Positions 7,196 to 14,009 of a DNA stretch of 20,171 nt are shown here, piece after piece. Position 1 is the first letter of the stretch. Every line of letters begins with the position of its first letter. A model generated the notes under the pieces. It was not told the origin of the DNA. It worked only from the letters and a program-made list of their open reading frames with translations, and searched no databases. The position numbers and the translations under genes were made by a program. Origin of the DNA: Candidatus Neomicrothrix sp. UBA2131 (GTDB taxonomy: Bacteria > Actinomycetota > Acidimicrobiia > Acidimicrobiales > MedAcidi-G1); NCBI GenBank assembly GCA_002329075.1, contig DCXR01000082.1:1-20171 (forward strand), in the 5' to 3' direction.

Positions 7196-8113
7196 ATGGC
7201 TGCAACGGTTATCGATGGCGGGGCGATTGCGGCCGAGTTGCTGATCTCGCTGCGCGAGGACATCTCGCGATCCGAGCATGGTGCGCCGGGCCTCGCCACG
7301 GTGATGGTCGGGGACGACTACGGCGCAGCCGTCTACGAACGTCGCCTCAGCCGCCTGGCCAAGGGGCTCGGCTGCCACTACGCCCCGCACCACCTCCCGA
7401 CCGACGTCGAACTCGCCGAGGTGCTGGCGACCCTCGGTGCCCTCAACGCCGACCCGCGTGTCTCCGGCATCCTGATCCTGCGGCCCCTCCCGCCACAGAT
7501 CCCCGAGGCGACCCTGTACCGACGCCTCGATCCCCTCAAGGACGTCGAGGCCGTCCACCCGTGGAACGCCGGCCTGGTTGCACTGGGGGAGCCCCGCTTC
7601 ACCCCGTCCACCCCTGCGGCGGCGTTCCACATGCTCGACCGCTACCTCTTCGACACGGGCCGCAAGCCTTCCGAGTTCTACGAGCAGTCCACGATCGTGT
7701 GGGTCGGGCGTTCGAACAACGTCGGCAAGCCGGGCATGTGGCTAGGGCTCGAACGGCACGCCACGGTGATCTCCTGCGACCGCTGGTGCGACGAGTACGG
7801 ACGCATGCGCAAGTTCGCCAGGCAGGCCGACGTGCTGATCGTCGCCGCCGGCGTCCCGAACCTCATCGGCGCCGACGATGTCCGGGACGGCGTAATAGCG
7901 ATCGACATCGGCATCAACCCGATCACCGATCCCGAGACCGGCAAGGTTCGGCTCGTCGGCGACCTCGACTACGACGGCGTGGCAGGCAGGGCTGAGGCGA
8001 TCTCGCCGGTGCCAGGTGGGGTGGGGCCGATCACCGATGTCTGGCTGTTCGCCAACACGGTCAAGGCCGCCGGCCTGCCGCGTTGGGTCCATGAACTCGG
8101 GCAGCCCCGATAG
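7196..8113 (+). CDS. folD: FolD-family methylene-tetrahydrofolate dehydrogenase, atypical (predicted monofunctional, NAD-type)
   Basis: 305 aa, full FolD length. Family landmarks: VMVGDDYGAAVYERRL, GILILRPLP, PLKDVEAVHPWN, WVGRSNNVGKPG (nucleotide loop, residues 169-180) and SPVPGGVGPIT near the end. Catalytic positions differ from bifunctional FolD. Tyr47 is kept, but the Lys four residues later is Leu51. The Gln of the VQLPLP block is Leu95, and the second Asp of KDVDG is Glu118. By comparison with yeast MTD1, which also lacks the Lys and Gln and has Glu, this suggests dehydrogenase without cyclohydrolase activity. Asp195 at the end of the second Rossmann strand (ATVISCD) replaces the His/Ser/Arg region of NADP enzymes and suggests NAD. 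The gene faces the methylamine-type operon tail to tail. Confidence 0.85.
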   Translation: MAATVIDGGAIAAELLISLREDISRSEHGAPGLATVMVGDDYGAAVYERRLSRLAKGLGCHYAPHHLPTDVELAEVLATLGALNADPRVSGILILRPLPPQIPEATLYRRLDPLKDVEAVHPWNAGLVALGEPRFTPSTPAAAFHMLDRYLFDTGRKPSEFYEQSTIVWVGRSNNVGKPGMWLGLERHATVISCDRWCDEYGRMRKFARQADVLIVAAGVPNLIGADDVRDGVIAIDIGINPITDPETGKVRLVGDLDYDGVAGRAEAISPVPGGVGPITDVWLFANTVKAAGLPRWVHELGQPR

Positions 8114-8122
8114 GTCGGAGCA

Positions 8123-8370
8123 TCAACGCCCCGAGCACTGGCTCCAGGGATAGGGCGAGTTGCTGACCGGGTGCAGTCGGCCCTCGGCGTACCGCGAGTA
8201 GCGGAACGGCTCGAGCAGGGCCTGCGTCTCGCCGACGAGTTCCTTGGCCACGAGGGCGCCCACGCCGATCATCTCGAACCCGTGGTTCGAGTCGGCGATC
8301 GGTTCATGCAGACATGTGGAACACCGTCGACCCCCGGCCGACGGTGCGGAAGTACAGGTTGGGAATCAGG
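8123..8370 (-). pseudogene. Frameshifted C-terminal remnant of a DAO-type FAD-dependent oxidoreductase
   Basis: About 80 codons read on the minus strand just after the stop of the 139-aa gene. From about 8311 to the TGA at 8123-8125 the frame reads EPIADSNHGFEMIGVGALVA, then KELVGE, LLEPF and RYAEGRLHPVSNSPYPWS. This matches the C-terminal cap of D-amino-acid/sarcosine/glycine-oxidase-like flavoproteins, where a GHG-type motif is followed by a helix ending at a small loop. Upstream, a different frame reads LIPNLYFRTVGRGSTVFHMSA and stops at 8304-8306, so a one-base shift separates the pieces. The N-terminal FAD-binding part and most of the enzyme are missing. It is either real gene decay by internal deletion or an assembly error. 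Its position suggests it was once the last gene of the operon. Confidence 0.6.
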
Positions 8371-8371
8371 C

Positions 8372-8791
8372 CTAGTGAACCGGCGGCTCCCAGCCCTCGA
8401 GCACGGGGGGTGTGTAATCGTCGCCGACCGACTTCGAGTCGGCAACCCAGGGACCCAACTCGACCTGATGGAACTTGCAGTGCTTCTCCTTGAGTTGGAT
8501 GCCGTACGAGTTGCCCGAGATGAGGTGCTTCATGAGCACCTTGCGGGCGATCTCGTCCTCACGGCCCTCCGGGATAGCGAAGTAGATCTTGAGGAACGAG
8601 TTCGAGTTCCGGTCGAACACCGCCGGGGTGCCGTCCTCCTCGAGGAGGTGGATGTCCTCGAGCCAGTTCAGGTCCCTGCCGGGCGTGAGGTCCATCAGGT
8701 CGAGGTCGTCGACCAGGGAGATGTCCTCCTGGTACCCGAACCGCTTCCCGGCGAGAACCTCGGCATCGATGGCAATTGACTTCTGGGCCAT
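8372..8791 (-). CDS. Unrecognised 139-aa acidic protein, last intact gene of the methylamine-type operon
   Basis: 139 aa, start ATG at 8791 with a strong AGGAGG five bases upstream and only 9 bp after the stop of the mgsC-like gene, so it is certainly in the operon. I do not recognise the family. The N-terminal 50 residues are acidic (Asp-rich, e.g. ISLVDDLDLMDL). A central part, FLKIYFAIPEGREDEIARKV, reads like a beta-strand plus amphipathic helix. The C-terminus is Pro/Trp-rich (TPPVLEGWEPPVH). There is no signal peptide, membrane segment or Cys cluster (only one Cys). It could be a small subunit or chaperone of the glutamate-synthase-like complex or of the lost flavoprotein downstream; this is a guess from position. 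Confidence 0.8.
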   Translation of the reverse strand: MAQKSIAIDAEVLAGKRFGYQEDISLVDDLDLMDLTPGRDLNWLEDIHLLEEDGTPAVFDRNSNSFLKIYFAIPEGREDEIARKVLMKHLISGNSYGIQLKEKHCKFHQVELGPWVADSKSVGDDYTPPVLEGWEPPVH

Positions 8792-8800
8792 GGATGCCTC

Positions 8801-10231
8801 CTAGTTCCCGGCCTGGGCGATGCCCCTGGCCATCAGGTCCTTCATCTCCTGCAGCGCCCGCTCCTCGCTGACTCCGGGAATGTAGGTGGTGCCGGCCAAC
8901 GGAACCTTGGCCATGGCGGAGGCCTCGTGTGTGAGCGCCGCCAGGTCCTCAGGCTCCAGGCTGTGGATGTCGGTCTTGCCGCAGGCACGGGCCAGCAACT
9001 GGACCTCCATCGTGAGCGTGTGCAGGAAGTTGTAGACCCGCAGGGCCGCCTCGTCGACATCGAGGCGGGCCCTCAGTTCGACGTCCTGTGTGGCGACGCC
9101 AACCGGGCAACGGCCTGTGTGGCAGTGGTAGCACTCGCCTGCCGGCACGCCGATCGTGCCCTCATAGTCGGTGACGCCCTCGATGTGCTTGTTGCAGTTG
9201 AGGGCCATCAGGGCCGAGGTGCCGAGCGCCACCGCCTTGGCCCCCAGGGCGATGCACTTGGCCACGTCGCCGCCGTTGCGGATGCCGCCGGCCACCACGA
9301 GGTCGATCTCATCGATCAGCCCGATGTCCTCGAGTGCCCGTCGGGCCTCCGGGATGGCGGCCATGAGCGGAATCCCGGTCTCCTCGGTGGCAAGGTGTGG
9401 GCCGGCGCCGGTGCCGCCCTCGGCACCATCCAGGAAGATGGTGTCGGGACCGCACTTGGCGGCCATCCGTACATCGTCGTAGACCCTCGAGGAACCCAAC
9501 TTCAGTTGAATCGGGACCTGGTAGTTGGTGGCCTCCCGGATCTCCTGGATCTTGAGCGAGAGGTCGTCCGGACCGATCCAGTCGGGGTGGCGGGCAGGCG
9601 AGCGCTGGTCGATGCCGGCGGGCAGCGCCCGCATCTCGGCCACCTGCTCGGTGACCTTCTGGCCCATGAGATGGCCACCGAGGCCTACCTTGCATCCCTG
9701 GCCGATGAAGAACTCCACGCCGTCGGCCAGCATCAGGTGGTGCGGGTTGAAGCCGTAACGGCTCTGGATGACCTGGTAGAACCACTTGGTCGAGAGGTCG
9801 CGCTCAGGCGGGATCATGCCCCCCTCGCCTGAGCAGGTGGCCGTACCGGCCATCGAGGCACCCTTGGCGAGAGCCTGCTTGGCCTCGATCGACAGCGCTC
9901 CGAAGCTCATGCCCGTTATGTAGACGGGGATGTCCAACTCGAGCGGCTTGGCGGCAAAACGCGCTCCCAGGACCGTCCTGGTCTCGCACTTCTCGCGGTA
10001 GCCCTCGATCACGAACCGGGTCAGCGTTCCGGGCAGGAACACCAACTCGTCCCAATGTGGGATCTTCTTGAAGATCGAGAAGCCCCGCATCCGGTAGCGG
10101 CCGAGTTCGGCCTTCACGTGGATGTCGTTGATGACCTCGCGCGTGAAGATCCTGCTCCTGCCGATTACGTCGGTCGGCCGGTTGGTGTCGATCTGGACGT
10201 CTACGCCCTTGATGTCGTTGGCTTCTGGCAC
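8801..10231 (-). CDS. mgsC: N-methylglutamate synthase subunit C-like (GltB FMN/Fe-S domain, GlxD type)
   Basis: 476 aa from a GTG at 10231 with AGGAGG seven bases upstream, overlapping the stop of the preceding gene. It is the free-standing synthase domain of glutamate synthase: ITGMSFGALS (about 106-114), GEGGMIPPERD, the FMN phosphate loop DGAEGGTGAGP (268-278), VAGGIRNGGDVAK and LGTSALMAL. The 3Fe-4S cysteines are C367, C370 and C375 in ECYHCHTGRCPVGVATQ. In the N-methylglutamate pathway this subunit transfers the methylamine-derived group to 2-oxoglutarate to give N-methylglutamate; in other hosts the same architecture is called GlxD. The family is secure; the methylamine substrate is inferred from the gene set. 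Confidence 0.85.
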   Translation of the reverse strand: MPEANDIKGVDVQIDTNRPTDVIGRSRIFTREVINDIHVKAELGRYRMRGFSIFKKIPHWDELVFLPGTLTRFVIEGYREKCETRTVLGARFAAKPLELDIPVYITGMSFGALSIEAKQALAKGASMAGTATCSGEGGMIPPERDLSTKWFYQVIQSRYGFNPHHLMLADGVEFFIGQGCKVGLGGHLMGQKVTEQVAEMRALPAGIDQRSPARHPDWIGPDDLSLKIQEIREATNYQVPIQLKLGSSRVYDDVRMAAKCGPDTIFLDGAEGGTGAGPHLATEETGIPLMAAIPEARRALEDIGLIDEIDLVVAGGIRNGGDVAKCIALGAKAVALGTSALMALNCNKHIEGVTDYEGTIGVPAGECYHCHTGRCPVGVATQDVELRARLDVDEAALRVYNFLHTLTMEVQLLARACGKTDIHSLEPEDLAALTHEASAMAKVPLAGTTYIPGVSEERALQEMKDLMARGIAQAGN

Positions 10232-10243
10232 CGTCGCTACCTC

Positions 10244-11032
10244 CTAGAGGACGAGCTTGCGCTCGGATGGCTCGAGCGCGTCGTAGTTGTGGAGCACCTT
10301 GCCGCATTCGAACTTCTTGAGGTCCGGTGGGGTGCCGAGGCCGTAGATCTCGAACTTGCGGTTGATGAACTCGTGGTCGGCGTCGTCCATCTCGCCGGGT
10401 ACGCAGTCAACGCCGAGCGAGGCGATGTCGCCCCCGACATAGATCAACCCGTCGTACATGGAGTCACCCAGGCCGTTGCCTACGTCGCCGCAGACGATCT
10501 GGCGACCGCGCTGCATCATGAACGCTGTGTTGATTCCGGCGGAGCCGGTGACGATGATCGTGCCGCCCTTCTGGTCGATGCCGGTGCGGGCTCCGACGTT
10601 GCCCTTGATGACCAGGTCACCACCCCGTAGGGCTGCACCCGTGAGGGAGCCGGCGGGCCCCTCGACGACGACTGAACCGGACATCATGTTCTCGGCCAGC
10701 GACCAGCCGACCCTGCCATTGATCTGGACCTCGGGGCCGTCGATCAGGCCGCAGGCGTACCAGCCGGGGCTGCCCTCGAACGTGATGTGGCAGCGTTTCA
10801 GGATGCCGACCCCCAGCGAGTGCTTGGAGCCGGGGTTCAGGATCGTGACGTCGTCGACGCCCTCGTCGTAGACGATCCGCCTCAACTCGAGGTTGATCTT
10901 GCGGGTCGTCAGGTCGGTGGCGTCGATGACGGCCCTGTCCCCGTCGATCTCGGCCGTCATCGGCGGTTCGGGATCCGGCTCTACGAGCCCCCGGGCGTCG
11001 TAGACGACGCTGCTCTTGGTCAGACCTGCCAT
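10244..11032 (-). CDS. mgsB: N-methylglutamate synthase subunit B-like (GXGXG beta-helix, GlxC type)
   Basis: 262 aa, start ATG at 11032, overlapping the stop of the mgsA-like gene by 13 bp. The body is the right-handed beta-helix of the C-terminal GltB domain with repeated Gly motifs: GSVVVEGPAGSLTGAALRGG, DLVIKGNVGARTGIDQKGG and TIIVTGSAGINTAFMMQRG. This domain is structural in glutamate synthase and holds the amidotransferase and FMN domains together. As a separate polypeptide between mgsA- and mgsC-like genes it is the expected GlxC/MgsB subunit. A short N-terminal tail and a C-terminal block (GLGTPPDLKKFECGK) extend the repeat. Confidence 0.85.
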   Translation of the reverse strand: MAGLTKSSVVYDARGLVEPDPEPPMTAEIDGDRAVIDATDLTTRKINLELRRIVYDEGVDDVTILNPGSKHSLGVGILKRCHITFEGSPGWYACGLIDGPEVQINGRVGWSLAENMMSGSVVVEGPAGSLTGAALRGGDLVIKGNVGARTGIDQKGGTIIVTGSAGINTAFMMQRGRQIVCGDVGNGLGDSMYDGLIYVGGDIASLGVDCVPGEMDDADHEFINRKFEIYGLGTPPDLKKFECGKVLHNYDALEPSERKLVL

Positions 11033-11949
11033 GTGAGCACCTCCCGCTCGAGGGGATCCCGGGTTTCGACCTCGCGGCCTACCAGGGCGCTGATCGCCAT
11101 CTCCTCGGAGGCCATGACCACCAGGTCGTCGCTTTCGAACAGCACCAGCGGCTTGGCCGCCATCTCGTCCTTGGCGACACCGAGTTCGCTGCTGGTGGCG
11201 ACGAGGTAGGTGAACACGCCGTCGAAGTCGTCGAGGCTGCACTTCATGGCCGTTTCGAGGTCCGACCCCTCTTCGAGTTTCTCGGCCAGGTAGACCGCGA
11301 TGACCTCCGAGTCACACTCTGACTGGAACCGGTGTCCGGACCGTTCCAGGCGGCGCCGCCACTGGTGGTAGTTGGTGAGTTGGCCGTTGTGGACAACCGC
11401 CACGTCGGCAAAGGGGTACGCCCAGTAGGGGTGGGCGCTGGCCAGGTCGACATCGGACTCGGTCGCCATGCGCACGTGGCCGATGGCGTGGGTGCCGCGG
11501 ATGCGGTCAAGGCTGTACTGCTCCATCACCGTGTTGGCGTCGCCCAGGTCCTTGACGATCTCGAGCGAACTACCCAGCGAGAGCACCTCGCACCCGGGGA
11601 CGTCCTCGAGGTAGTCGGCCAGCGGCTTGAGGTCGCCGTCATAGCGGACCGTGGCCCGGAAGGCGTAGCCGGTGTCACTGTGGATCGTCGCCAGGTCGGC
11701 ACCGATCTTGGCGAGACGGGACTCGACCTCGGCCCGGTTGCGCTCCAGTCGTTCGTCTATGCCGAAGCCCCCGTACTCCCTCGGCTCGGCGAGCATGAAC
11801 CGGATGGCCACGAGGTCGTCCGGCTCGCTGTAGAGGGCGTAGCCGGTCGAGTCGGGACCGCGGTGCTTCATGGACTGGAGCATCTTGGTGATCTCCACAC
11901 CCATGTCCGAAGGTCCATCGCGGTGGATGATGCCGGCGATACCACACAT
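11020..11949 (-). CDS. mgsA: N-methylglutamate synthase subunit A-like (class II glutamine amidotransferase, GlxB type)
   Basis: 309 aa. The chosen ATG gives MCGIAGII, placing the nucleophilic Cys at position 2 (Cys1 after Met removal), as required for an N-terminal-nucleophile amidotransferase. Other landmarks are MKHRGPDSTGYALY, GHVRMATES, VVHNGQLTNY and CDSEVIAVYLAEKL. The gene begins 34 bp after the gmaS-like stop, with AGGAG about ten bases upstream of the ATG, and its TGA overlaps the next gene. In the methylamine route the subunit would release methylamine from gamma-glutamylmethylamide or bind it. As GlxB the substrate would be glutamine. I favour the former because a type III glutamine synthetase precedes it. 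Confidence 0.85.
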   Translation of the reverse strand: MCGIAGIIHRDGPSDMGVEITKMLQSMKHRGPDSTGYALYSEPDDLVAIRFMLAEPREYGGFGIDERLERNRAEVESRLAKIGADLATIHSDTGYAFRATVRYDGDLKPLADYLEDVPGCEVLSLGSSLEIVKDLGDANTVMEQYSLDRIRGTHAIGHVRMATESDVDLASAHPYWAYPFADVAVVHNGQLTNYHQWRRRLERSGHRFQSECDSEVIAVYLAEKLEEGSDLETAMKCSLDDFDGVFTYLVATSSELGVAKDEMAAKPLVLFESDDLVVMASEEMAISALVGREVETRDPLEREVLTWQV

Positions 11950-11983
11950 GCTCCGGTGTCTCCTGGTCGTTGGTCGGGGTGGC

Positions 11984-13396
11984 CTACGGGAGGATGTCGA
12001 GGTACTCCTCGACGTCCCAGTCGGTGACGGTGTGCATGAAGCGCTCCCACTCGTCGCGCTTGTAGTGCTCGAAGACCTTGAACATCTCATTGGGAAGAGC
12101 GCTCTTGACAACCTCATCGGCCCTCAGAGCATCCAGGGCCTCGCCAAGGTTCATCGGGATCTTCTTGACTTCCTTGCCTTCTTCCATGGCCTCGTAGATG
12201 TTGCGCTCCTCTGGCGGGCCGGGATCCAGGTTGCGATCCAGCCCGTCCTCCATGGCCTTGAGGAGACCCGCGAAGGAGAGGTAGGGGTTGACCGCCGAGT
12301 CCACGGATCGGTACTCGAAGCGGCCGGGGGCGCTGATGCGCAGGGCGGTGGTGCGGTTCTGGAATCCCCAGTCGGCGAAGACGGGTGCCCAGAAGCCGGT
12401 GTCCCAGAGTCGTCGGTACGAGTTGACGGTTGGTGACCCCAGGCAGGTCAGCGCACCGAGGTGCTCCATGATCCCGCCGATGGCCTTCATCCCGATCGCT
12501 CCGGGGATCCGGGGGTTGTCGCCCTCGGGCATGAACTTGTTCTCGCCACCCCCGTCTGGTTCGCCGGTCCACAGGGAGATGTTGTGGTGGCATCCGTTGG
12601 CCGACACGCCCATGAACGGCTTCGGCATGAAGCAGGGGAAGGCGCCGAGCTCGCGCCCGACCTGCTTGCAGATCTGGCGGTAGGTGGTGAGCCGGTCGGC
12701 GGTGAGTTCGGCCCGGTCGAAGTTGAAGTTCAATTCGAGCTGGCCGGGTGCGTCCTCGTGGTCGCCCTGGATCATGTCGAGGCCCATGGCCTCGCTGTAC
12801 TCGACCACCCTGTGGATCAGCGGCTGCAGTTCGGCGAACTGGTCGATGTGGTAGCAGTTGGGCTTGGTCATGCCCTCGACGGTGGGCTTGCCGTCGGCGT
12901 CGGCCTTGAGCCACATCATCTCGGGCTCGGTGCCGGCGCGCAGGTGCAGGCCGAACTTCTCCTCGAAGGCGTTGTGGATGCGCCTGAGGTTGCCGCGGCA
13001 GTCGGAGGTGAGGAACATCCCCCCGTCGACCTCCTCCTCGCGCCCGCGGAAGAGGGTGCAGAACACCCGGGCGGTCTTGGGATCCCAGGGAAGCTTGCAG
13101 AAGGTCTCGGTCTCGGCGACGCCGACGAGTTCGCGCGACTCGGGGCCGTAGCCGATGTAGCGGCCGTGCCGGTCGACGAAGAGGTTGGCCGTGGAGCCGT
13201 AGACGAGTTGGAAGCCCTTGTTGGCAATGGTGCCGAAGTGCTTGGCCGGGATGCCCTTACCCATGATCCGTCCGGTGACGGACACGAACTGGCAGTAGAG
13301 GTACTGGATGCCCTCGGCTTCGATCCGCCGCTGGATCTCGGTTACCTGCTCCTGGCGTCCTTCAGCTTCGATGAACCGTTCGATGTCGGTAGCCAT
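11984..13396 (-). CDS. gmaS: Type III glutamine synthetase-like ligase, probable gamma-glutamylmethylamide synthetase
   Basis: 470 aa from the ATG at 13396, with AGGGAG seven bases upstream; the longer open frame upstream is not coding. Glutamine-synthetase fold motifs: GTEPEMMW (155-162, metal Glu residues), QGDHEDAPGQLELNF (210-224, glutamate and metal site), SANGCHHNISLW (ATP-site His), SPTVNSYRRL, and APGRFEYRSVDSAVNPYLSF near the end. The terminus VTDWDVEEYLDILP is typical of the GlnT/GMAS group. It is expected to ligate methylamine to glutamate with ATP; ammonia ligation (GlnT) cannot be excluded from sequence. First gene of the operon, with an AT-rich promoter island upstream. Confidence 0.85.
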   Translation of the reverse strand: MATDIERFIEAEGRQEQVTEIQRRIEAEGIQYLYCQFVSVTGRIMGKGIPAKHFGTIANKGFQLVYGSTANLFVDRHGRYIGYGPESRELVGVAETETFCKLPWDPKTARVFCTLFRGREEEVDGGMFLTSDCRGNLRRIHNAFEEKFGLHLRAGTEPEMMWLKADADGKPTVEGMTKPNCYHIDQFAELQPLIHRVVEYSEAMGLDMIQGDHEDAPGQLELNFNFDRAELTADRLTTYRQICKQVGRELGAFPCFMPKPFMGVSANGCHHNISLWTGEPDGGGENKFMPEGDNPRIPGAIGMKAIGGIMEHLGALTCLGSPTVNSYRRLWDTGFWAPVFADWGFQNRTTALRISAPGRFEYRSVDSAVNPYLSFAGLLKAMEDGLDRNLDPGPPEERNIYEAMEEGKEVKKIPMNLGEALDALRADEVVKSALPNEMFKVFEHYKRDEWERFMHTVTDWDVEEYLDILP

Positions 13397-13458
13397 GTCT
13401 CTCCCTGGCTCGTGGATGTCGAAGAACCCCTTCGACAACGGGGTGCCCGCGACCGTTC

Positions 13459-13501
13459 GACTATCATATATATCAACTAGAATTACTGTTAGTGAAATTC
13501 T
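13459..13501 (-). promoter_or_regulatory. AT-rich promoter/operator island of the gmaS-mgsABC operon
   Basis: This is the most AT-rich stretch I noticed in an otherwise very GC-rich window. On the minus strand it holds TATGAT (13463-13468) as a -10 candidate, leaving a leader of roughly 60 nt before the gmaS ATG. An inverted repeat AGAATT-11 nt-AATTCT (13479-13484 and 13496-13501) overlaps the expected -35 region and could be an operator. A loose resemblance to a GlnR half site (TTAC, 7 nt, GAAAT) is present, but its spacing is one base off. The XRE-cupin regulator encoded 2 kb away is the obvious candidate ligand. Confidence 0.5.
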
Positions 13502-13553
13502 GGTCAGTGGGAATCCGCCGGTTGCGAAGGACTGCAATCGGTATCCGCACTGT

Positions 13554-14009
13554 CCGGTAGGCATCTCGGGTGGCAGAATCGGAAGAGCCACAAGGGACGA
13601 CACCGGTCTTCTCGGTGTCGAACAGGGCACCCCTGCCACCGGCATCGCCGAGATCCCCTGCAACGGATCCGACGATGCCGGACGCGTCGCCGACGCCCTC
13701 GCCGCCCGGGACATCGACTTCGGCACAGTCGAGGCGGTCCACCTCTTCGCCCCCGACTCGCCCGCCGACGAGACCACCGGCCTCACGGTGCAGGCGCCCG
13801 TCATCTGCGTGATCGGCGTAACCGGAGCCCGGATGCTGCCCCACGGGCAGAACCCACCGACCGACGCCATCGCCCGGGCCATCGGGCCCGCCTGCCCGAA
13901 CCGGGCGGAGCCCCGGGCCATCGTGCGGTACCTTGTGAATCAGGCTCCGACCGGGCGACCCAAGTTCCGAGGCGATACCACATGGGCATCTTCGACCAGA
14001 TCGACCTAA
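13554..14009 (+). other. Coding-like stretch without a start codon between gmaS and P450 (possible gene remnant)
   Basis: Most of the 585-bp gap between the gmaS start and the P450 start is not featureless. In one plus-strand frame the third codon positions become almost all G/C from about 13570. The reading is protein-like, for example AEIPCNGSDDAGRVADALAA, TVEAVHLFAPDSPADETTG and VICVIGVTGARMLPHG, running to a stop at 14007-14009 inside the P450 gene. No ATG, GTG or TTG precedes the coding-like part in that frame downstream of the gmaS coding region. A GTG at 13570 lies in another frame. It may be the 3' part of a decayed gene, a frameshifted gene, or a chance open frame. I recognise no family. 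Confidence 0.35.
13929..13934 (+). promoter_or_regulatory. Possible -10 box TACCTT upstream of the P450 gene
   Basis: TACCTT matches TAnnnT and would give a leader of about 40 nt before the P450 ATG at 13982. No convincing -35 box is visible. Confidence 0.25.

Noticed and set aside
8171..8779. 202-codon plus-strand frame over the flavoprotein remnant and the 139-aa gene
   Set aside because: It is antisense to a gene with a strong ribosome binding site and to a recognisable flavoprotein C-terminus, and has no motif of its own.
13483..13498. GlnR-type nitrogen box upstream of gmaS
   Set aside because: TTAC-7-GAAAT has the wrong spacing for the AC/GAAAC pair, and the second pair is missing.
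13397..13921. Upstream in-frame extension of gmaS on the minus strand
   Set aside because: The open frame crosses the AT-rich promoter island; the ATG at 13396 has a good Shine-Dalgarno and gives the normal family length.
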